The notes beneath the pieces were generated by a model. That model did not search any database, was not told the origin of the DNA, and was given only the letters and a program-made list of their open reading frames with translations. The translations under genes and the position numbers were made by a program. A stretch of 54,856 nucleotides of DNA, taken from positions 1-54,856 of the forward strand of contig CALMST010000385.1 in NCBI GenBank assembly GCA_937872315.1. The letters are read 5' to 3'. This DNA comes from an uncultured Ignavibacteria bacterium (GTDB taxonomy: Bacteria > Bacteroidota > Ignavibacteria > Tepidaquicellales > Tepidaquicellaceae). This document shows positions 36,260 through 47,016 of this stretch, in pieces (the stretch's first letter is position 1; each line of letters begins with the position of its first letter).

Positions 36260-39200
36260 TATTTCTTTGTATTGTTATCAAATTCATCGCCACCAACATG
36301 TTTGAAAAATATAGATTCCGTAAGTTCAAATCTTTTAGTGTCTCTGCATGCAACTCCATTCAGATCATAATTGATCTCAAGTACAATTCTCAATGTATCA
36401 GTACCCAGTGAAATTTCGTTCTGCCCGCTTGTGATCCTGAATCCTGTTTCCGTTGATTCTATTGTTTTATTTTTTTGTGTAACTTTCCAATTGTAACTAT
36501 CTGCATCTCCGTTTTTTGCTTTCATTGTTAATACAAAATTCTCCTGCTCATCTCTTCTTATCTTCATTAGAAACCCTGCATCTGCAACTATTATCCTCAG
36601 GTCAATCTCTATTTTTTTATAGCTCAGATGAAAATCTTTTGATTCACTGAGGTTCTGTTTTATCGGAGAAAAGAATAAAATTTTATTGGATCTGGTTTCG
36701 ATTATCAGTCCATTTTCATTTTCTATGTCATTTGCTTTTGCGGATGGTGTAGTAATTATATCATATTTTGTCTTGTCGCCCGAGCAAAATATTCTTGGCT
36801 CAATTTCAAATTTAGCCGATTCAGGTCTTTTCAATTTTACACTTAAAGTCTTCTTAGATACACAGGGAGGATTTTTAACTGTCAGCGTTACCTCAAATGT
36901 TTTTTCCTCTTCCTCAATCTCATATTTATGTTGAGGAGATATTTCTGAAGATGTTGCACTGCCGTCACCAAAATCCCATTCATAGTCAGGATAGTCTGTT
37001 TTCTTTGGAATGAAATTTACTGTTTGACCATCATCATCAACTTTAAATTTAAAATCAATTTTCAATGGGGCTGATATCTTCAGATCAACACTCGTTGATC
37101 TGCCATCAGATAATTTATATGTAAGCTTGTTACTGCCTTCAGTTAATCCTGATGGTTTGAAAAAGAATCTTCCCTGTTCTGTGACGACTCCTCCGCCGGA
37201 TGCTTTCAGAGTTCCGCCTTCCGGAGATATCGTAATACTGTAGAGATTTTCATCGTCATTGCAGAAATCAGTTTTCTCAATACTGATCCTGAGTAATTCC
37301 GGAGCAGCTTTTGGAAGTACATAAGCAATTGGAGGACAATCAGAACAGCACAAATACGGTAAATAAAAATCTGCTATCACTGAATAATCAGTTACACGGA
37401 ATTTTTCCGGTTTCTCAGTTTTTGGTCTGTGAACTAATATTTTTGTGATCTCTTCTCTGGTATCATCATCCATATCCTTACATTTATCCATATATCTCGT
37501 CAGAGCATTATAAAATCTGAATGTGATCTCGCTTTCCTTTAAGTCCGGATTATTCAGGAATTCTATGTCAACTAATTTTTCATCAATATTAATTTTCTCA
37601 AAATTGATTCCCGGAATATCTCTGAAGACTGAAGCTATTCCTCTTCTGAAATCAAGAGTAAGAGTTCTTCTTGGTGTTTCATGATAAACCAGAATAAAAG
37701 TCCCGCCTTTAGGTACACCGGCTTTATGCTCCATGCCGGGATGTCTTTCGAAATAATTCATGAGATTTCTTAAGGTCAGCATTTCACGCTGCCTTTTCAG
37801 AAACTCATTTTTAAGAGCTTCGAGTCTGTCATCAATACAGGAATATTGCAGCACTCTTAACGGACCCGTGAATTTATTTATATTGCTGAGTTTTAAAACG
37901 CGTGCAATTACATCAGCATTTGCAAAAAGTATCTCTGCCTCTTCGATCAACAATTCATATCCTGATTTAAATCTGTTTACAATAAATTCATCCGGAGATA
38001 AAGGAAGTAAAGCCCCCATCACATTTTCCACACAATCTATAAAATAAAATAAATGCGCATACACCGTATTTACAGATCCAAAATTAGAACCGCCATCAGG
38101 TTTACTGAACGAACTTCCTTTTCTGATTGCACTTAGATATGCCTCACCAATGGTTCCTTTTGAGATCTTACAATGTCCGGCCAGGAAATCTCCTTTCCGG
38201 TAGGAAAGGCGAAGTGAACTGCTTAATGAAAGCGCTGCAATAGAAGAAATATTTTTATTGATGAAACTCTCACGTTCAATACTAGAGGTTATTGTTTTTA
38301 TTTCAGGTTCATCACCGCCTGATGATACTGATTCTTTTCTTCCAAATGAAAATTTTATACCCGCAGCAAAACAGGCAGCATCTGCTGATTTACAGATAAG
38401 CTCACTCTTAATTACATTATATAATGATTCCAGATCTTTGAAATTACAGTCATCATCATCTGTTGATGAATATTTCGAGATGGATGCTGTCGAAAGAGCT
38501 ACCACATCAAACGGCAGATTCATTTCACTTCTCTGACTCAAAACATTTCTTAATGCCGAAGAAAAGTCTTTCCCGATGTGTCCTTCTATTCTGAAAAAAT
38601 TAAACCACTCTATGTCATACAATAAAGGATTAATTACTGTATCCGATGAATTATATTTATTCGAATTATATGAAAGATTAAATCTTGCATTTCCTTTCAG
38701 TGTCTTTCCCCAGCTCCAGCATTCATAAAGTCCCAGAGGATCATAATGATAAGGAATGCATCGCTCTGACAATTGTTTATCAAGATATCTGCTGGGCGTA
38801 ATTTTGATCCGCGCTTTTGCGTATCCATCAGGATCTTTAACATCAAAATTTCTGACAAGCATTTTCATCCTTCTGAATAAGATCTGAATCTCAGAAAGCA
38901 GTTCCCTTTGTGAATTGAAAAGCGGCGAATAAATAAAATAATTTCTGTAATCTGATCTTACATCCGGCTTCGTATCTTTGTTTGCTTCTCCAAGCATCAG
39001 ATGCAAAGGGAACAGTCCTTCATCCGGACAGCACATAGTCTGAACATAGAAAACTTTTCCTTTAAATTCATAATATGCTTTTACAATGTCATCTATCCAG
39101 TCATAAAAATATTGTATAAAATAAGGATTGTTTTTTTTGATCCCTGCAAGTGTATCTTTAAAAGTCTTAAGTACTTTTGAGAATGGATTTTCTTCTTCGC

Positions 39201-39954
39201 CTGATAAGAGAGGTTTGTACTGCGCATAACAATAATTCAATATCTCAGCGAGGTTTTTCAAAGTAGTATCGTCAACCATTTCGAGAAATGAATTAAACAC
39301 ATCGTCTGCTGTCTTCAGTTCGCTTACGGGTACATTAAATCTTTTAAGTCTGATATTATGCAGAACCGGCTGTATTTCATTTTCCTTAAATTCCGTTGAC
39401 CTTAGATTTGACTTACCTTTTAAAAACTCTCTTATGTCTCTTTTATTAACAAGCAATGGTTTCACTGCGAACTGCATCTTTGCGCCCTTATCATCGCAAT
39501 CAGTTTCTATGCAATTCTTAAGCTGAATTTCTTTCATCTCAAGCAAAAGGATTACAATCATATTTTTCAGAAAATCCGCATTATCTTTAAGAGGTTCAGT
39601 GTCTTCAAATTCCAGAGATTGTTTTGGAGTTAAAAGTTCGTACATCTCCCAATCCTCATATACAGATTTATATTCAGCAAAGAAATCAGACGGCAGTTCA
39701 TATCTCCTGAAATATTGACATATTGTTTTGTCAAGAGTGACCAGATAACCTTCCGATGTGACTCCGCATCCTTTTGAAATTTCGATCTGCGATTTGCCGG
39801 TCTTCAGCTCCAGCCCGCAAACGATCCCGATACCAATAAGTTTGTTTCGCGTAAGTCTTTCCTGTTCATCGAGATAGTTTACCACTTCGTTTAGGTGATC
39901 AGCGGTTAAAACCTGATCAGCTTCGAACACGGGATAAAAATTCTTCTCATCCAT
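36259..39954 (-). CDS. Large eCIS protein with PKD domain (candidate baseplate extension or fibre)
   Basis: 1231 residues, cytoplasmic start without signal peptide. The first 90 residues (FEADQVLTADHLNEVVNYLD, then GIGIVCGLE and SEGYLVTLD) look like a short phage-type attachment region. A long helical middle contains CPDEG and CCSDCPP Cys clusters. A PKD domain with the typical YEWDFGDGS sits at about 960-1040, and Ig-like beta segments end the chain. No named domain other than PKD is recognised. Its place after the two large baseplate genes, where Afp has its fibre gene, and the adhesin-like C-terminus suggest a target-binding or external part of the particle. Confidence 0.65.
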   Translation of the reverse strand: MDEKNFYPVFEADQVLTADHLNEVVNYLDEQERLTRNKLIGIGIVCGLELKTGKSQIEISKGCGVTSEGYLVTLDKTICQYFRRYELPSDFFAEYKSVYEDWEMYELLTPKQSLEFEDTEPLKDNADFLKNMIVILLLEMKEIQLKNCIETDCDDKGAKMQFAVKPLLVNKRDIREFLKGKSNLRSTEFKENEIQPVLHNIRLKRFNVPVSELKTADDVFNSFLEMVDDTTLKNLAEILNYCYAQYKPLLSGEEENPFSKVLKTFKDTLAGIKKNNPYFIQYFYDWIDDIVKAYYEFKGKVFYVQTMCCPDEGLFPLHLMLGEANKDTKPDVRSDYRNYFIYSPLFNSQRELLSEIQILFRRMKMLVRNFDVKDPDGYAKARIKITPSRYLDKQLSERCIPYHYDPLGLYECWSWGKTLKGNARFNLSYNSNKYNSSDTVINPLLYDIEWFNFFRIEGHIGKDFSSALRNVLSQRSEMNLPFDVVALSTASISKYSSTDDDDCNFKDLESLYNVIKSELICKSADAACFAAGIKFSFGRKESVSSGGDEPEIKTITSSIERESFINKNISSIAALSLSSSLRLSYRKGDFLAGHCKISKGTIGEAYLSAIRKGSSFSKPDGGSNFGSVNTVYAHLFYFIDCVENVMGALLPLSPDEFIVNRFKSGYELLIEEAEILFANADVIARVLKLSNINKFTGPLRVLQYSCIDDRLEALKNEFLKRQREMLTLRNLMNYFERHPGMEHKAGVPKGGTFILVYHETPRRTLTLDFRRGIASVFRDIPGINFEKINIDEKLVDIEFLNNPDLKESEITFRFYNALTRYMDKCKDMDDDTREEITKILVHRPKTEKPEKFRVTDYSVIADFYLPYLCCSDCPPIAYVLPKAAPELLRISIEKTDFCNDDENLYSITISPEGGTLKASGGGVVTEQGRFFFKPSGLTEGSNKLTYKLSDGRSTSVDLKISAPLKIDFKFKVDDDGQTVNFIPKKTDYPDYEWDFGDGSATSSEISPQHKYEIEEEEKTFEVTLTVKNPPCVSKKTLSVKLKRPESAKFEIEPRIFCSGDKTKYDIITTPSAKANDIENENGLIIETRSNKILFFSPIKQNLSESKDFHLSYKKIEIDLRIIVADAGFLMKIRRDEQENFVLTMKAKNGDADSYNWKVTQKNKTIESTETGFRITSGQNEISLGTDTLRIVLEINYDLNGVACRDTKRFELTESIFFKHVGGDEFDNNTKK

Positions 39955-39977
39955 AATAGTAAATATATTTTATAAAA

Positions 39978-42900
39978 TTATTTTTTGTAAGTACCCAATA
40001 CTGTCTTCCCGAGTAAAACGGGATTTGAAGTTCCTTCTTCACAATCATGCAGCTGAGCTTCAGGATATTCACTGTGAAGCTTATTCAATATTCCGATCAT
40101 GTCATTATTCGATTCTCTTAGCCTGTCTTTTTTTGAAACTTTGTGAATAAGATCACTTTCATAATCCTTTAAAGCATCAAGCCATTCTTTATATATGACT
40201 TCAAATTCATTCATCAAAGAATTATTCAGCCAGCAAATTTTAACCATGCAGTGCGCCGGGGCTTCAGTTCTTGCCATTGTTTCAAAAAAAGCCCTGAACT
40301 CGGAATTCTTGAATTTATCATGTCTGTACGGAAGCACGAGAGACATTCTGAATGAATAAGGATCTTCCTCTCCGCAGAATTTGCAGTCATCATTCAGACA
40401 AACTTCGAATAATTTATATACATCTTCGGGATTTAATCCGGGGATCACAGGCGGATTAAATTTAGGACGAAGAAGTATATGCTCCACCAGATGCATACCC
40501 TCCGAAGGGCAATCGCTTTCAAATTTCAAAATTGTCTCTGCAATACCATCGTCTCTTGATGAAGCATCAGGATAAACTATTTCACTTACTGCAATTATAT
40601 CTCCGCTATCATCCATCAGTTCAAATGAAAACTCCGAGGCTGAAATATCGAGCATTTTATATCGTTCGATATGTATTGAATTTTCCGGGATCTTATTTAC
40701 GGTCTCTGCCAGTTCAGAGTACTTCTCATATTCCTTTATAGATTTAAATATTGTTTTTCCGTTTTCATTATTTACTTTAAAAAAATATTTAACCGGCGCA
40801 GTCTCGGTTTTCTGAATCTCAATATTTTTTATGCAGAATAAAAATCTTCTTTCAAAATCATTAATGCCGCCCAGACGCGATATTCTTTTTTCATATCCTG
40901 ATACGTTCTGAGTATTCCAGGCAGACTCAGCATAGTTGAATGCTTTTCCACGTTCGCTGCTTATCACCGGATAATCATTTATAAAATTTATCTTATCCGA
41001 TATTAATTCTTCAGACTCTATCTCTTCATAATCGCCGGGGTCAGTATAAGAATAAAGGAATAATACATATTCATTAAATGACTCTGAAAATCTTGCAATA
41101 AGATGATCTAAAAATCTGTTCCGTCTGTCAAAAAATATTTCACGATTTTCTGTTAACTGTTCCCTCTTGTTTGTTATTTCTATAGGTTCTCCTGAAACAG
41201 GTGCATTTAGTATTAATTTAAGATCTGCTTCATCTACATAAATATCATCAATCACATTTTCATCACTTATAAATTGTGAAAAATAAGTCTGATTAATATT
41301 CTTATCCAGCGAAACAAGATTTTTTGCATTTGCAATTTGAGAGAAAAAATTTGCAATTACCTGATCATAAAACATTAAATAACCTCTCAGCTGTTTTGCC
41401 TGCGCTTTCCTTTCATCCGTTGAACTGCCGGGCAAAGCCGCATTGCCTATTCCGTAAGTATTAGGAAACTCATACTGAACGGAGACATGATCTTCTGAAT
41501 CCCTGAATTTGCCTTTCGGAATTTCAATATCGTCAGATGAATTTTTTATCTTATTCCGTTCTTCAATGCCATGCAGATATTTAAGAGTATCGAGAGTTTC
41601 ATCCAGACCCGCTATAAAAGGGAGCCTGCCTTTGAAAAATAATACTTTGGATTTAAAAACATTAAGTACAGCCTTACATCCCTCTTCAATTTCCATGCAC
41701 CATTTCTGACTTGGCAGATCTGGTATTCCGTTACTGTCATATTTTGTAAGAAGTACATTCTTCACGGATAATACACCCGGTGTATCCATTATAAAATTAA
41801 TAATATCGGAAACATATATTTTAGTCCGCGGCTTAGTATTTTCAATCTCTTCTGTCTTTATAAAACCGTGTTTCAATACCGGACCTTCAAAAATCTCATC
41901 AACCGGAATTCCCCTGTTTAAAAGTTCTTTCAGCATATAAAATTTTATTTCAGGATTCAGATAATTTTCTATCCGGAAAAGAATGCCGGCATAAACTTTT
42001 TCAATGTCCGCCTCAGGCGAAATTTCTATATCTGCGCAGAAGGCGATTTCTTTAGAGCATATAGTTTTAATTCTCAGAAAATCCTCACACAAATTCCTGT
42101 TGGCATTAAGTATATTCTTAGCTTCTTTTAAAATGCTGATGGTCAGGCTGATCTTGTTCTGATATAGTTTAAAAATTTCTTTTATATTTTCAGATTTGAT
42201 AAGTTCGGCTTTTACGTATGAAGCTATATCAGAGGCATCCTTTTTCATCAGCACATATGCCTGAAAAGAAAATTCTATCTTTTCACTTCCGCTGCCGAGA
42301 TCAAAAATGATGTTCCATTTTTTATTCGTGTAAATTACACTTACATTTGAGATGGAATCTGCATCAACATTAATTATAAATTCATGGTCAATCTCATTCC
42401 AGTTCCGGAATATAAGTTCGAGTTTATAACCTGTTAATTTTTTAGTCGGGAATTGCCAGACTAAATTACCTTTGTTCATATCACCATAGTCATCTCTCTC
42501 CTCAAGATCCAGTACGATTTCATACAGCCCGTGCAGTTTGATAAAGTGCTCTGTCTGATTATATACCAGCTTATCTTTTTTACAATCAGCATAAATTGCA
42601 ACTTCCTGCTGAGGCTCAGATACTAACTTATGATCTTCATCCCTGTAGGGATATAGAAAAGCATTCTGAACTCCTGGAAGATCGCAAAGCAATTTACGAT
42701 AATCTGTAATATTAAGAGGTCTTCCGGTGAGTATGTTTTTTGCTGAAAATAACGGCTGATCATTATTTATATTACCGGATTCATCGCTTAAAAGATCTTT
42801 TATGTCAAAGGAAGTACGGTATCCGAGTTCTGTAATTGCATAACAAAGTGCTTCGAGTATGGTAATACCGGGATCGTGAGTATTGTAATCCGTCCAGAGC

Positions 42901-43028
42901 TTAGAAGCAAGTTCTTCAATATACTGCATTCCTTTTTCGCGAAGAAATGAGAAGTCCATGCTCTCACGCAGCTTCCTGTCTTTAGATATTGTAAATTTAT
43001 CTTCCATCACATTCACATTCATTTTCAT
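39978..43028 (-). CDS. eCIS baseplate wedge protein (Afp12-like)
   Basis: 1016 residues. The early block ELASKLWTDYNTHDPGITIL followed by EALCYAITELGYRT is the DPGIT(I/L)LE signature of J/gp6-like wedge proteins in eCIS and tailocin baseplates. The remainder includes a LMFYDQVIANFFSQI block and HLVEHILLRP near the C-terminus, which I have seen in Bacteroidota eCIS clusters. The frame begins at 43028, overlapping the upstream gene by 32 nt; an internal ATG at 43007 would cut the overlap to 11 nt and is an equally possible start. Confidence 0.8.
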   Translation of the reverse strand: MKMNVNVMEDKFTISKDRKLRESMDFSFLREKGMQYIEELASKLWTDYNTHDPGITILEALCYAITELGYRTSFDIKDLLSDESGNINNDQPLFSAKNILTGRPLNITDYRKLLCDLPGVQNAFLYPYRDEDHKLVSEPQQEVAIYADCKKDKLVYNQTEHFIKLHGLYEIVLDLEERDDYGDMNKGNLVWQFPTKKLTGYKLELIFRNWNEIDHEFIINVDADSISNVSVIYTNKKWNIIFDLGSGSEKIEFSFQAYVLMKKDASDIASYVKAELIKSENIKEIFKLYQNKISLTISILKEAKNILNANRNLCEDFLRIKTICSKEIAFCADIEISPEADIEKVYAGILFRIENYLNPEIKFYMLKELLNRGIPVDEIFEGPVLKHGFIKTEEIENTKPRTKIYVSDIINFIMDTPGVLSVKNVLLTKYDSNGIPDLPSQKWCMEIEEGCKAVLNVFKSKVLFFKGRLPFIAGLDETLDTLKYLHGIEERNKIKNSSDDIEIPKGKFRDSEDHVSVQYEFPNTYGIGNAALPGSSTDERKAQAKQLRGYLMFYDQVIANFFSQIANAKNLVSLDKNINQTYFSQFISDENVIDDIYVDEADLKLILNAPVSGEPIEITNKREQLTENREIFFDRRNRFLDHLIARFSESFNEYVLFLYSYTDPGDYEEIESEELISDKINFINDYPVISSERGKAFNYAESAWNTQNVSGYEKRISRLGGINDFERRFLFCIKNIEIQKTETAPVKYFFKVNNENGKTIFKSIKEYEKYSELAETVNKIPENSIHIERYKMLDISASEFSFELMDDSGDIIAVSEIVYPDASSRDDGIAETILKFESDCPSEGMHLVEHILLRPKFNPPVIPGLNPEDVYKLFEVCLNDDCKFCGEEDPYSFRMSLVLPYRHDKFKNSEFRAFFETMARTEAPAHCMVKICWLNNSLMNEFEVIYKEWLDALKDYESDLIHKVSKKDRLRESNNDMIGILNKLHSEYPEAQLHDCEEGTSNPVLLGKTVLGTYKK

Positions 43029-46000
43029 TTACAATAAAAGTTATTTTATGGGCATTTACAGGGTCATCTGATTTCACGGATACAAAAACAGATCTTGAAG
43101 TATCAGCCAATGCCTCTTCAAGATCCTTGGATTTGATACCATTGCTTATCTTATACATTTTGACACAACTTATAAAATCGACATATGAGCGCTCCTCAAT
43201 AAAATCGATCAGCGAGCTTTTACTGATACTGCCTGCAAATTCCATGTCAGTACCAGGATCATATGCCCACGGCGCTAAATATTTTTCAAGCTCTGCTTTT
43301 AATTCTTTTTCATAAAACGAATTTTCATCTGTCATAAATTTTACTCTGAACTCAAGCTGAATTTCTTCAAACAACGGATTCCGGACATCAAGATTTACAT
43401 GGGGAGAAACAGATTTGTAAATAATTTTTTTTATATCAGAAAGCAAACCGACCGGAGTATATGGTCTTAAAGGATCATAGGCATTCTGATTGCTGATATC
43501 CGGGATCGGGATAAGAAGTGTGTAACCGGGTTTAATCTCATTATCCGAATAAACTGTTGTACCGCCTGTTGTCTTCTCAAGTATCTGCGCATGATTAATG
43601 CATTTAACTTTAAAGATCTGCGGAAAATTTTGAAGTGTGATCCTTTCATAATCCCACATTGTGACAGCTCTGTTCTTGTGCCGCAACCGTTCGCTTACCC
43701 TGGTATAAAAATGTTCATCGGATTCTTTTGCCTTTCCGTTAATGGATGAATATGGTTGTTTGATTTTTTTAATTGCAGGATCACTTATTAAAAACTTACT
43801 TATTGAATCTGCTTCAAGAGTTTTCTTAAAATAATTCCCGGTTTTTTTCTGATCATAAAATTCTGCGGAAGCTGCCTGCGCAGTTACACTTATGAGTTTG
43901 CAAATTGAAGCGGTGTTTTCTTTTACTGATGCCCTGATCCAGTGATACTGCTCCGTCATTAAAGAATTTGCAGAAACCGGATTTTCACTGATACTGAATT
44001 TTATGATCCCCGTATTTACAAGAGCATCAGTCTGATCTTCTATTTCCCTTTCATCAAAATCAACCCATTCATTATCATTGCTCATATAACTCCAGAAAAC
44101 CTTTTCCTTTTCCGCAAGCGGATCAGCGCTTCCTTCGGACACTTTGAACAAAACGGATAATGTCTGACCTTCTTTAAGATTCTCCACTCCTATATATAAT
44201 TCTCCTTCATTTTTATATTCATGAAATAATTTAATATCATTTCCGCTTCCGGAAATTAATTTACTTCCAAATGGTGTAATATGAATAAAACCGGACTCTT
44301 CGGAGGAATTAAACAAATGGACGGAAGCTGCATTATAGTTGAGACTGATCTCTCTGATCCCGGGAGAATAGATCAAATTGTCTTCTGCAGGGAATGGATC
44401 ATCAGATTCTAATTTAATAAAACCGCTTTTGGATCTTACAGTGTAATTTTCTTCATTGTAATAATCAGGCTCAGCCTCCATTCTGTCAATTGAAAATTTT
44501 ATTTCAGTGTTTTCAATGGCATATTGTTCTCTCGTCAGTAAAGGATTTTTTATCTCCTGAATATTTTGAATTGCTGTTAACTTCTTAAAAGATTTTGAGC
44601 TCTTACCGGTGATAATGTTTATATTGCTGCTTAATGTTTTCCATTCGGAGTTTTCAAGCAGTTTTACATTGATCTCATTATCTTTGATTTTTGCATAATT
44701 ATTTTCAAAATCATCCCATTTTATATTTATACTTCCGCTTACTTTTCCATCAGGATTAATAGTCTTGGCAAATAATTCTTTACAGCCAATAATTTGAGAA
44801 GATCCTGCATGAGGTGAAAATCCAAACATCTCAAATGGCTTTGCGGGATCTAGTATGCTGATGTCATTCTGTATTTTTAAATTTTTAAGATTTGATACAT
44901 TCGTGGAAATTTTAATTTTATCAAATTCAAAATTCAGGACTTCTTTTTTTGCGGTGGAATTTTTTAAAATGAATTTTGCCACGGGCATCTTCACATCAAA
45001 GTTGTATAAATGCAATTCAGAAGAATAAGGAATTACCGAATCATCACCACCGTCAAGGAAGACTTTAACTTCAAAGAAATCTTTTGAAGGATCAATTGTC
45101 ACATCACTGCTTTTAATGGCTGCATCGAACCAGCCCTTTTCTCCGCTTAGCTGAAGTTCAAATATATTATTGATGTCGTTTACAGAGAATGATATTGAAC
45201 CTTTTTCCGCCGCATAAAATACAAATGTAATTTCACGCCTTCCCTCTTTCAAAAAAAGGTAAGGTGATGCAATTGCAAAACCGGTTTCTCCCAAAGGTGA
45301 AGTGTCAGGACTGCCAAAGGTTTTCCAGCTTTCATCAGCGCTCCCGGGTTTGCCTCCATGTCCGTCTTCCGAATCAGCTGCCTGACATGCGTACACTTGA
45401 ATGGTGTCTGAACTGATATCTTGTTTTACAAATACATTCTTAAGACTTTTCACTATTCCCCTGTTTACTACTATATCCTTTTCAAGCGAGTAATATATTT
45501 CCTTTCCATCTATGTCCTTACCGGCTTTAAGAATCGTTCCTTTATTCAGCAAATGCTGCTCTGTATTTTTATGTAATTCAAAATTAACAAACACCTTATC
45601 GGACACGGCATGCTGATCTTTTAATCCCAGAATCTCTTTATAATAAAGATCCAGATGTCTTTTCGTAAATTCATTAAGATGTTCCTGCGCAAATTGCATC
45701 AGTTTTATGAATGCGAGATAAAGAGAAAAATGCGGAGAGTGTTCCGGGAAGTTTTCCAATACTTCATTCAGATATTTACCGGATGAATTTATAATTCCTG
45801 TAAAAGTTTTAAGCAATTCATCAAATATCCCTGTAAACAAATTGTGATTTGCTGTGTTTTTGATCTTCAGAATATCAGTCGCTCCGTTAAACGAAGGTAT
45901 GAATGTATATGATGAATAATCCCAGATCTCATCCAGAACACTTTTATCAAAATCCTGAGTTAAAATTATTTTCACAGGAGCTCTTTCTGTTTTATATTCA

Positions 46001-46524
46001 CTTACCGGATCCAATAGATTTTGTATAAAGGCTTCATCAAAAAATTTTATTAACCGGTATAAATATTCAGGAAGGTTTGAGGATATGGAAGATCCGGTGA
46101 GACGCCTGAATTCATAACCATCAGGCAAATTTTTATAATATTCATCCAGCAGAGAAATCAAAGTGAACCCAAAGTCAAACATCACTTTAAAATTCTTCTT
46201 TGCTGCGGACAGTAAAGATGCATTTCGTATCTCATTAAGAATATTATTTGAATATTTAAAACAACCGGTAATGTCGGTTTTAATAATTGATGCAAGTGTA
46301 ACAGATATATCCATACTCATCAGCCCCGACCAGTCACCGTCCCCGCTATCTGTCTTGTCAAAATATCTGATGTGTCCGGCGTAATTTTTTGCAAACAGGA
46401 TCAGATCGGCTAAATCTCGTTCATCTGCTTTGGCAAAATCAGGTTTCAAAGCATTCAATACACGCTGGTATTGATTTACTCCTGAGCGCTGAAGCGGGTT
46501 TTTATTTTTACAATCTGAACTCAT
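42997..46524 (-). CDS. eCIS baseplate J-like protein (Afp11-like)
   Basis: 1175 residues. The N-terminal half is variable; the C-terminal third holds the baseplate J/gp47 features: EHFYTRVSERLRHKNRAVTM with WDYERI, TLQNFPQIFKVKC, and GYTLLIPIPDISNQNAYDPL, ending in an alpha-beta region with EIQLEFRVKF and KAELEKYLAPWAYDPG. In Afp and PVC the equivalent pairs with Afp12 to form the wedges around the spike. Its 3' end overlaps the following wedge gene, suggesting coupled synthesis in fixed ratio. Confidence 0.85.
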   Translation of the reverse strand: MSSDCKNKNPLQRSGVNQYQRVLNALKPDFAKADERDLADLILFAKNYAGHIRYFDKTDSGDGDWSGLMSMDISVTLASIIKTDITGCFKYSNNILNEIRNASLLSAAKKNFKVMFDFGFTLISLLDEYYKNLPDGYEFRRLTGSSISSNLPEYLYRLIKFFDEAFIQNLLDPVSEYKTERAPVKIILTQDFDKSVLDEIWDYSSYTFIPSFNGATDILKIKNTANHNLFTGIFDELLKTFTGIINSSGKYLNEVLENFPEHSPHFSLYLAFIKLMQFAQEHLNEFTKRHLDLYYKEILGLKDQHAVSDKVFVNFELHKNTEQHLLNKGTILKAGKDIDGKEIYYSLEKDIVVNRGIVKSLKNVFVKQDISSDTIQVYACQAADSEDGHGGKPGSADESWKTFGSPDTSPLGETGFAIASPYLFLKEGRREITFVFYAAEKGSISFSVNDINNIFELQLSGEKGWFDAAIKSSDVTIDPSKDFFEVKVFLDGGDDSVIPYSSELHLYNFDVKMPVAKFILKNSTAKKEVLNFEFDKIKISTNVSNLKNLKIQNDISILDPAKPFEMFGFSPHAGSSQIIGCKELFAKTINPDGKVSGSINIKWDDFENNYAKIKDNEINVKLLENSEWKTLSSNINIITGKSSKSFKKLTAIQNIQEIKNPLLTREQYAIENTEIKFSIDRMEAEPDYYNEENYTVRSKSGFIKLESDDPFPAEDNLIYSPGIREISLNYNAASVHLFNSSEESGFIHITPFGSKLISGSGNDIKLFHEYKNEGELYIGVENLKEGQTLSVLFKVSEGSADPLAEKEKVFWSYMSNDNEWVDFDEREIEDQTDALVNTGIIKFSISENPVSANSLMTEQYHWIRASVKENTASICKLISVTAQAASAEFYDQKKTGNYFKKTLEADSISKFLISDPAIKKIKQPYSSINGKAKESDEHFYTRVSERLRHKNRAVTMWDYERITLQNFPQIFKVKCINHAQILEKTTGGTTVYSDNEIKPGYTLLIPIPDISNQNAYDPLRPYTPVGLLSDIKKIIYKSVSPHVNLDVRNPLFEEIQLEFRVKFMTDENSFYEKELKAELEKYLAPWAYDPGTDMEFAGSISKSSLIDFIEERSYVDFISCVKMYKISNGIKSKDLEEALADTSRSVFVSVKSDDPVNAHKITFIVNENECECDGR

Positions 46525-46541
46525 TTAAGTTAATTTTTTTT

Positions 46542-46958
46542 TCATTTTTTAACATCCGTGCCTTCATTTTTATAATACGGGAACACATAATTGAATCTTG
46601 TATTTTTTGAAATTACCGTATAATCTATTATTATCAGGACAACCCCTTCATTATCTCCGGAGTCATCAAGGTCTATCTTGTTTAACTTGATCCTGGGTTC
46701 ATGATATAATATTGCTGTCTTGACCAGATCTTTTATGTATGATTTGAAGGTGGTTGACAGAGTCTCGAATAAAAGTTCATCAAGATTACAGCCGTACTTC
46801 GGCTGCATTATTCTCTCACCAATTCGTGTTGTCAGTAAAATATGAAGACTCTTTTGGATATCTTCCTCATCACTTGTCATCTCAACTTCATTGGTCTTGT
46901 TGCTGAATGACGGAGGGAAACTCCATCCTGTCCCGAGAAATGTATTATTTTTACCCAT
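46542..46958 (-). CDS. gp25-like baseplate protein (Afp9-like)
   Basis: 138 residues, the gp25/lysozyme-like wedge protein of contractile tails; despite the name the family is structural. Markers are FLGTGWSFPPSF at the start, the ILLTTRIGERIMQPKYGC block and LDELLFE. In T4 and T6SS this protein bridges the baseplate to the first sheath ring. It is followed by the J-like gene after 17 nt. Confidence 0.9.
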   Translation of the reverse strand: MGKNNTFLGTGWSFPPSFSNKTNEVEMTSDEEDIQKSLHILLTTRIGERIMQPKYGCNLDELLFETLSTTFKSYIKDLVKTAILYHEPRIKLNKIDLDDSGDNEGVVLIIIDYTVISKNTRFNYVFPYYKNEGTDVKK

Positions 46959-47016
46959 GATGATTTTTTTGATAATCGTTGCTTGTGAATTTTTTCAGAT
47001 ATCAAGTAAACTTTTT

